From contig NZ_JABFHO010000002.1 of NCBI RefSeq assembly GCF_013404085.1, positions 1 to 64,000 on the forward strand: DNA of 64,000 bases, read 5' to 3'. This DNA is from Winogradskyella helgolandensis. Its GTDB lineage: Bacteria; Bacteroidota; Bacteroidia; Flavobacteriales; Flavobacteriaceae. The notes beneath the pieces were generated by a model. The model saw nothing but the letters and a program-made list of their open reading frames with translations, had not been told where the DNA came from and did not search any database. This document shows positions 59,874-64,000 of this stretch, piece by piece. How positions within the stretch are numbered: the first letter of the stretch is position 1; every line of letters starts with the position of its first letter. Made by a program: the position numbers and the translations under genes.

Positions 59874-61806
59874 TTGCTTGGGCTTTACGCTTTTGCTCTT
59901 TTAAAAATATAATTGCTTCTGCTAAACGTCTTTCTTGTGGGTCGAAAGATTGAATACTTGGTTGTTCTCCTGTTTTTGCTATCCAGTTTTTTATTTTAGG
60001 CCACAATATAATTGCTTCCTCATCAGTCATTGTTATTCTTGTAGCATCAATAGTTTCTTGGATTGCTTTAAATACTGATGCTGTTACCGATTTAGATAAT
60101 ATTTCAAATGCCTTTTGAAATGGATTGATTGTATCTATTAAATCTATATTTATATCATCAATATTTACAAAACTATCTGCCATACGAATAAAGCGTTTAT
60201 CTCCTACTTCTTCAATAGTACCGTTTTTTATTACAGAATCTACCACAATATGTTGACGTACAGCTTCTACTTCTTCATCAGATAAGTCTGGATAGGTTTC
60301 TTTAATAATTTTTGGTATTAATACTTTATTAATGACTTCTGGGTCTACATTACCAGGCATTGCCTTTAGCATTGTATCATCTTGCATTATTTTTGCTTTT
60401 AAGTCATTAATATCACTTTCAATAATATCTTTTGCTCTTTGTGAACTTGGTAACTTAAAGCCATTTATTTTTATAGTATTTTCATCATCCTCTGAATCAT
60501 CCTCTTCTTCTTCGTCTGGAAATTTTGGTTTAAATTTAAAATTAGGTGCTAACACTTGCTCCATTAACAATGACGCAGTAATAGCTTTTAGCATATTATT
60601 TACTGATAATTTTACTAAATCATCTTCTGCATCCGGTTGTGCTATTAAATTGGTAAACTGAGAATGTGATTTGTTTTCACTATCTCTTGTTGCTCTACCT
60701 ATAATTTGAATAATTTCTGTTAATGAACCTCTATAACCAACAGTTAAAGCGTGTTCGCAATATGGCCAATCAAACCCTTCTTTTGCCATACCTAATGCTA
60801 TGATAATATCTATATCATCTACACTTGTTACATTACGCAAATACTCTTGTATTTTATCTCTATCCTTTTGGTTATCGTGGACTAAATCTGCAATCTTTAG
60901 CGTTTTACCTGTAGCCTTACTTATTACATATAAAACACCTGTATCTGGGTCTTGATAATCCAACTCACCTAAACCGTCAACAATTCTATTCACTTCTTCG
61001 TATTTATCTTTTTCAGATTCCCCTGAATTTACACTTGGTATATGAATTATTGTCTTTTTGTTTTCATCTAATACTTCGTGAATAGCTGATGTATATCTAC
61101 CTTGATAAAAATGATAGCCAATACCTAAAGACTTTAAATAATTATAACCATTTAATTGTTGGTAATAATCGTACTTAACTTTTGTGAATTTAGCTTCATC
61201 TTCTGGTAATAAAATGGGTACAGAATCTCCTCTAAAGAAAGAACCTGTCATTGCTACTACGTGAGCAGTAGATTTATCCATTATACTACTTAGTACAATA
61301 CCTAACTTGTTATCCCCATCTACCGATACGTGATGAAATTCATCTATTGCTAATAAACAATCATTGAGTTGTTTTTCGTCTATGGCATCAAATGCAAAAC
61401 GTAAAGTAGCATGTGTACAGATTAGTATTTTTTCATCACTTTCTAAAAAGTTTAAAAATGCTGTTACTTTACTTTTTTCTAAACCAGGTGTACATAAATT
61501 ATATCTTGGATTAGGTTCCCAATCCGCAAAATAACCATATTTCTTTAATTCTGTTTTAGCAAACGAACTACCAATAGACCTTTCGGGAACTGCTACAATT
61601 ACTTTTTTAATATCTTGATTTATTAATTTATCTAAACCTATAAACATTAAGGCACGAGATTTACCAGAAGCTGGCGGTGCTTTAATTAATAAATATTGAG
61701 CAGTACGAGCCTCAAATGCTTTCTGTTGCATTTCTCTCATACCATATTCATTGGTACTTTTACTTTTACCTGTTTGTTGGTATTTTACGTGTACTATATC
61801 TGGCAT
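59866..61806 (-). CDS. SF2 DEAD/DEAH-type helicase
   Basis: 646 aa. Walker A 'APPASGKS' at residues 43-50, Walker B box 'LLAIDEFHH' near 151 (a DEFH variant), motif III 'AMTGSFF' near 187, motif VI 'IIQIIGRATRD' near 365. After the helicase core there is an acidic tract near residue 435 (DEEEEDDSEDDE) and a helical C-terminus. Similar helicases move on DNA in restriction and DISARM-like systems. Two bases from the 117-aa gene. Confidence 0.82.
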   Translation of the reverse strand: MPDIVHVKYQQTGKSKSTNEYGMREMQQKAFEARTAQYLLIKAPPASGKSRALMFIGLDKLINQDIKKVIVAVPERSIGSSFAKTELKKYGYFADWEPNPRYNLCTPGLEKSKVTAFLNFLESDEKILICTHATLRFAFDAIDEKQLNDCLLAIDEFHHVSVDGDNKLGIVLSSIMDKSTAHVVAMTGSFFRGDSVPILLPEDEAKFTKVKYDYYQQLNGYNYLKSLGIGYHFYQGRYTSAIHEVLDENKKTIIHIPSVNSGESEKDKYEEVNRIVDGLGELDYQDPDTGVLYVISKATGKTLKIADLVHDNQKDRDKIQEYLRNVTSVDDIDIIIALGMAKEGFDWPYCEHALTVGYRGSLTEIIQIIGRATRDSENKSHSQFTNLIAQPDAEDDLVKLSVNNMLKAITASLLMEQVLAPNFKFKPKFPDEEEEDDSEDDENTIKINGFKLPSSQRAKDIIESDINDLKAKIMQDDTMLKAMPGNVDPEVINKVLIPKIIKETYPDLSDEEVEAVRQHIVVDSVIKNGTIEEVGDKRFIRMADSFVNIDDINIDLIDTINPFQKAFEILSKSVTASVFKAIQETIDATRITMTDEEAIILWPKIKNWIAKTGEQPSIQSFDPQERRLAEAIIFLKEQKRKAQANE

Positions 61807-61808
61807 AA

Positions 61809-62162
61809 TTAATCTTTAAATTCTTTTACTTCCTCTAATTCTATAATACAAGTGTCTATTTCTCCATCTTCAATCCACTTCCCTATCAATATACTTTTTG
61901 TCTTATTACTATAAAAGTTCAAATCAATTTTGCCTGCAAAGCCATCATCACCCATTAATTTTGAAGACCCAGAGAATGCGAATCCATCTTTAGATTTTAA
62001 ATTAATCTGAACACTTGTATCATTATCAAGAAGTGTATAACTCATTTTAAAAATATTGTCACTTAATATAGCACGAGTTATCTCGTTAACTTCATGAGTT
62101 TCGATAATTATATCCTTGTAGTCGCCTTCATATCTATATATTAATCCGATAAACCTTCTCAT
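61809..62162 (-). CDS. Small hypothetical protein between methylase and helicase
   Basis: 117 aa, a compact beta protein with alternating strands ('FIGLIYRYEGDYKDIIIETHEV', 'SVQINLKSKDGFAFSGSSKL', 'KSILIGKWIEDGE'), lipocalin-like in pattern but without a signal peptide. Not recognised. Position between methylase (12 bases) and helicase (2 bases) suggests a linking or specificity role. Confidence 0.65.
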   Translation of the reverse strand: MRRFIGLIYRYEGDYKDIIIETHEVNEITRAILSDNIFKMSYTLLDNDTSVQINLKSKDGFAFSGSSKLMGDDGFAGKIDLNFYSNKTKSILIGKWIEDGEIDTCIIELEEVKEFKD

Positions 62163-62174
62163 TTAACTTTCTTT

Positions 62175-63998
62175 TTACGTATTATTTTTACGTGTTCTTT
62201 TTGGTTTTTCTAACAAGGTATTTTTATTTATCATCTTCTCATATTCTTTAAAAAGATATTCTAAACGTTCTGTATCACTCTCAAATGGTTTTAAACGATA
62301 ACAACGTTCTATTGCTAAATCTAATTGATGATGCGCTTCCCTTAAACCTTTAGGCATTTTATCAGGGTCGTATAATTGCGCCAAGGTTTTACCTGAATGT
62401 TTTTCTCGTTCTTCTAATACTTCAAAAACGTGTAGATTGATTTGCTCTTTTTGCTTTTGATTGATTTCTGGGAAAGGAAATGTATTATAGCATAAAGTAA
62501 CAGAATATTGCATATCATTTTTTAATCTTCCTGCCACAGCTTTTACCCAAACAATATGCATTCTTGAAGAAATTAATCCAAACAACCAAAATTCAGCATC
62601 ATAGATTACTCTCGTAGCATTAGAAACAATTGTTTCTGAATTTAAAAACCCAATTGGAATATAATTCCTTCTTTCTGAACCTGTTTTTGGTATTACAATT
62701 GAATCTGTTTCTTGATGCCTGTTTTCATCAAATTCGTGAGGCGTCTCAGCTTTTCTATTAGTTGCAAGCTTCTTACTTTTTAACCTAAAAATTTTACATT
62801 TTTCAAATCTTTCGCTTATTTCAGGTATCGAATATGCCAACTCCTTATTCTCTTCATTAATCCATAAGCAATACCTTTTCTGACCTTTCATAAATTCATT
62901 AGCACCCAGAAAACTCCTAAAAAGTTCACTAATTTCAGGATGTTTTTCAATTAATCTATCTTTTTCATTTTCGCTAAATATTAAATTTCCATCATCTGTT
63001 GGCGCACAACCTTGCATCATTAGTGGTAGCTTCGAAAGTGTTTTTTTTTGAGGCTGGACAAAAACATTTCTTCCAGGTGCTAGGTATGCATTAATACTAT
63101 CTGACAAAATATAGTTGTTATCTAAATATATTTTCTTTAATTGTTTTGTGCATCTTGTAACTCCAATTACTATTACAGAAACACCCGCATTACCTTTTGC
63201 ATTATTTGTCCATTTAAAAGATTGATGGGCAAATGAAATCTCAAGATTTTTATTAAATATTGATGGCCACAAAATAGATACTTGTTCTCCTTGTGAGATA
63301 GAATTTGTTGAAACAAATGCAAACAGGTTCTTGGTGTTTTGAATATAATCAGCAGCTTTGAAAAACCAACAAGCTATATAATCAAGTTTTTTGTAATTTT
63401 TTATTGAAGAAAAGACAATTTTCATATCTTCTTTTTGGTGTTCATCTTGACGGCTATAACCGAGGTAAGGTGGATTCCCAAAAATATAAATTTCATCATC
63501 TTCACTTTTAGGACAGGTATCCTCCCAATTTAAGCGCGTAGCATTCCCTTGTGTGATATTACCTGCTTCTTTAAGCGGTAAAATATCTTCCGCTTTACCA
63601 TAATCGTGAAGTTCACTAACAAACTCTTTATTCATTTGGTGTTCTGCTAACCATAAAGATAAAATTGCCATTTCGTGTGCAAAATCGTCTAATTCTATAC
63701 CATAAAATTGAGAGAGTTTAATTTTAGTATATACATCAGGAAAACCTAAATTAAGCTGATGATTAACTTCATAGATTCTTGCTAAAATCTTTATTTCTAA
63801 TCGCCTTAATTGTTTATAAGCAATAATTAAAAAATTACCACTACCACAAGCAGGATCAAACACTTTAATTTTTGCAATTCTGTTAATGAGTTTATTTAGT
63901 TTTTTTACATCATTAAAATGCTTTTCAAATTCTTCGTTTAATTCATTTAAAAATAAAGGTTCTATTACCTTCATAATATTAGGCACAGAAGTATAATG
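62175..63998 (-). CDS. MmeI-like adenine DNA methyltransferase, 5' end beyond the window
   Basis: At least 603 aa are visible. The first codons in the window read H-Y-T-S before 'VPNIMKVIEPLFLNEL', which matches the 'GiHYTS..nImkvi.plfl' stretch of MmeI-type and related enzymes, so the N-terminal part lies outside; a GTG at 63986 is not a real start. Motif I 'FDPACGSGNFLI' and motif IV 'GNPPYLGYSR' (NPPY, N6-adenine type) are intact. A target-recognition region and helical tail follow. Whether an endonuclease domain precedes cannot be seen. Confidence 0.85.
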   Translation of the reverse strand, partial: HYTSVPNIMKVIEPLFLNELNEEFEKHFNDVKKLNKLINRIAKIKVFDPACGSGNFLIIAYKQLRRLEIKILARIYEVNHQLNLGFPDVYTKIKLSQFYGIELDDFAHEMAILSLWLAEHQMNKEFVSELHDYGKAEDILPLKEAGNITQGNATRLNWEDTCPKSEDDEIYIFGNPPYLGYSRQDEHQKEDMKIVFSSIKNYKKLDYIACWFFKAADYIQNTKNLFAFVSTNSISQGEQVSILWPSIFNKNLEISFAHQSFKWTNNAKGNAGVSVIVIGVTRCTKQLKKIYLDNNYILSDSINAYLAPGRNVFVQPQKKTLSKLPLMMQGCAPTDDGNLIFSENEKDRLIEKHPEISELFRSFLGANEFMKGQKRYCLWINEENKELAYSIPEISERFEKCKIFRLKSKKLATNRKAETPHEFDENRHQETDSIVIPKTGSERRNYIPIGFLNSETIVSNATRVIYDAEFWLFGLISSRMHIVWVKAVAGRLKNDMQYSVTLCYNTFPFPEINQKQKEQINLHVFEVLEEREKHSGKTLAQLYDPDKMPKGLREAHHQLDLAIERCYRLKPFESDTERLEYLFKEYEKMINKNTLLEKPKRTRKNNT

Positions 63999-64000
63999 CA

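Noticed and set aside
62175..63986. Complete 603-aa methyltransferase starting at GTG 63986
   Set aside because: The frame continues upstream with H-Y-T-S, a conserved stretch of the family, so the true start is outside the window.

Overview
The window is AT-rich DNA (roughly 30% GC by eye) from a member of the Bacteroidota, most likely family Flavobacteriaceae. The evidence is a DUF6090-family protein at 32267-33049, a decayed T9SS type A sorting domain at 46583-46807, many lipoproteins with short lipoboxes, few Shine-Dalgarno sequences, and a Bacteroidota-style tyrosine recombinase.

Positions 1 to about 43990 are one continuous gene-cassette array of the integron type. There are 46 complete attC-like sites, one cut by the left window edge and one broken at the right end, so 47 cassettes. 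Almost every gene is on the + strand and sits in a unit that begins at G/TTRRRY and ends in an RYYYAAC box. In all but the last unit that box is the reverse complement of about 8-10 bases at the unit's own start, as expected if each unit once closed into a circle. The arms of the sites covary between subtypes while A.C mismatches stay at fixed positions. Those mismatches become G.T wobbles on the bottom strand, so the bottom strand folds better, as in known integrons. Two cassettes occur twice, with copy borders exactly at the core sites. No integron integrase lies in the window; from the polarity of the sites it should lie left of position 1. Cassette cargo is mostly small envelope proteins (lipoproteins and membrane proteins), plus defence-like genes (DUF4365 twice, OLD nuclease, DUF4062, HNH, a HEPN-like protein, an inverted hicAB pair) and a fusion of a cyclodeaminase-like domain to an ImmA/IrrE-type peptidase.

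Positions 43990 to about 46440 hold the end of the array, a 26-bp palindrome, an unknown gene, an arm-type tyrosine recombinase (465 aa), a terminator hairpin and the 3' half of a tRNA-Met(CAT) gene. The partial tRNA marks an integration junction of elements that target tRNA-Met.

Positions 46441-64000 are a defence island on the - strand. After a T9SS-domain remnant, an HNH gene and a tiny membrane ORF comes a tightly packed series of 13 genes read from 63986 (open at the window edge) down to 48184: an MmeI-like DNA methyltransferase, a small protein, an SF2 helicase, a GIY-YIG protein, a PutAbiC-type membrane protein, a GHKL ATPase, two unknown proteins, a HEPN-like protein, a vWA protein fused to a DUF3883-like nuclease domain, a small protein, and a Septu-like ATPase plus HNH pair. 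Overlaps or short gaps make one transcription unit likely. I do not recognise the full set as a named system; helicase plus methylase plus ATPase recalls Hma/DISARM-like systems.
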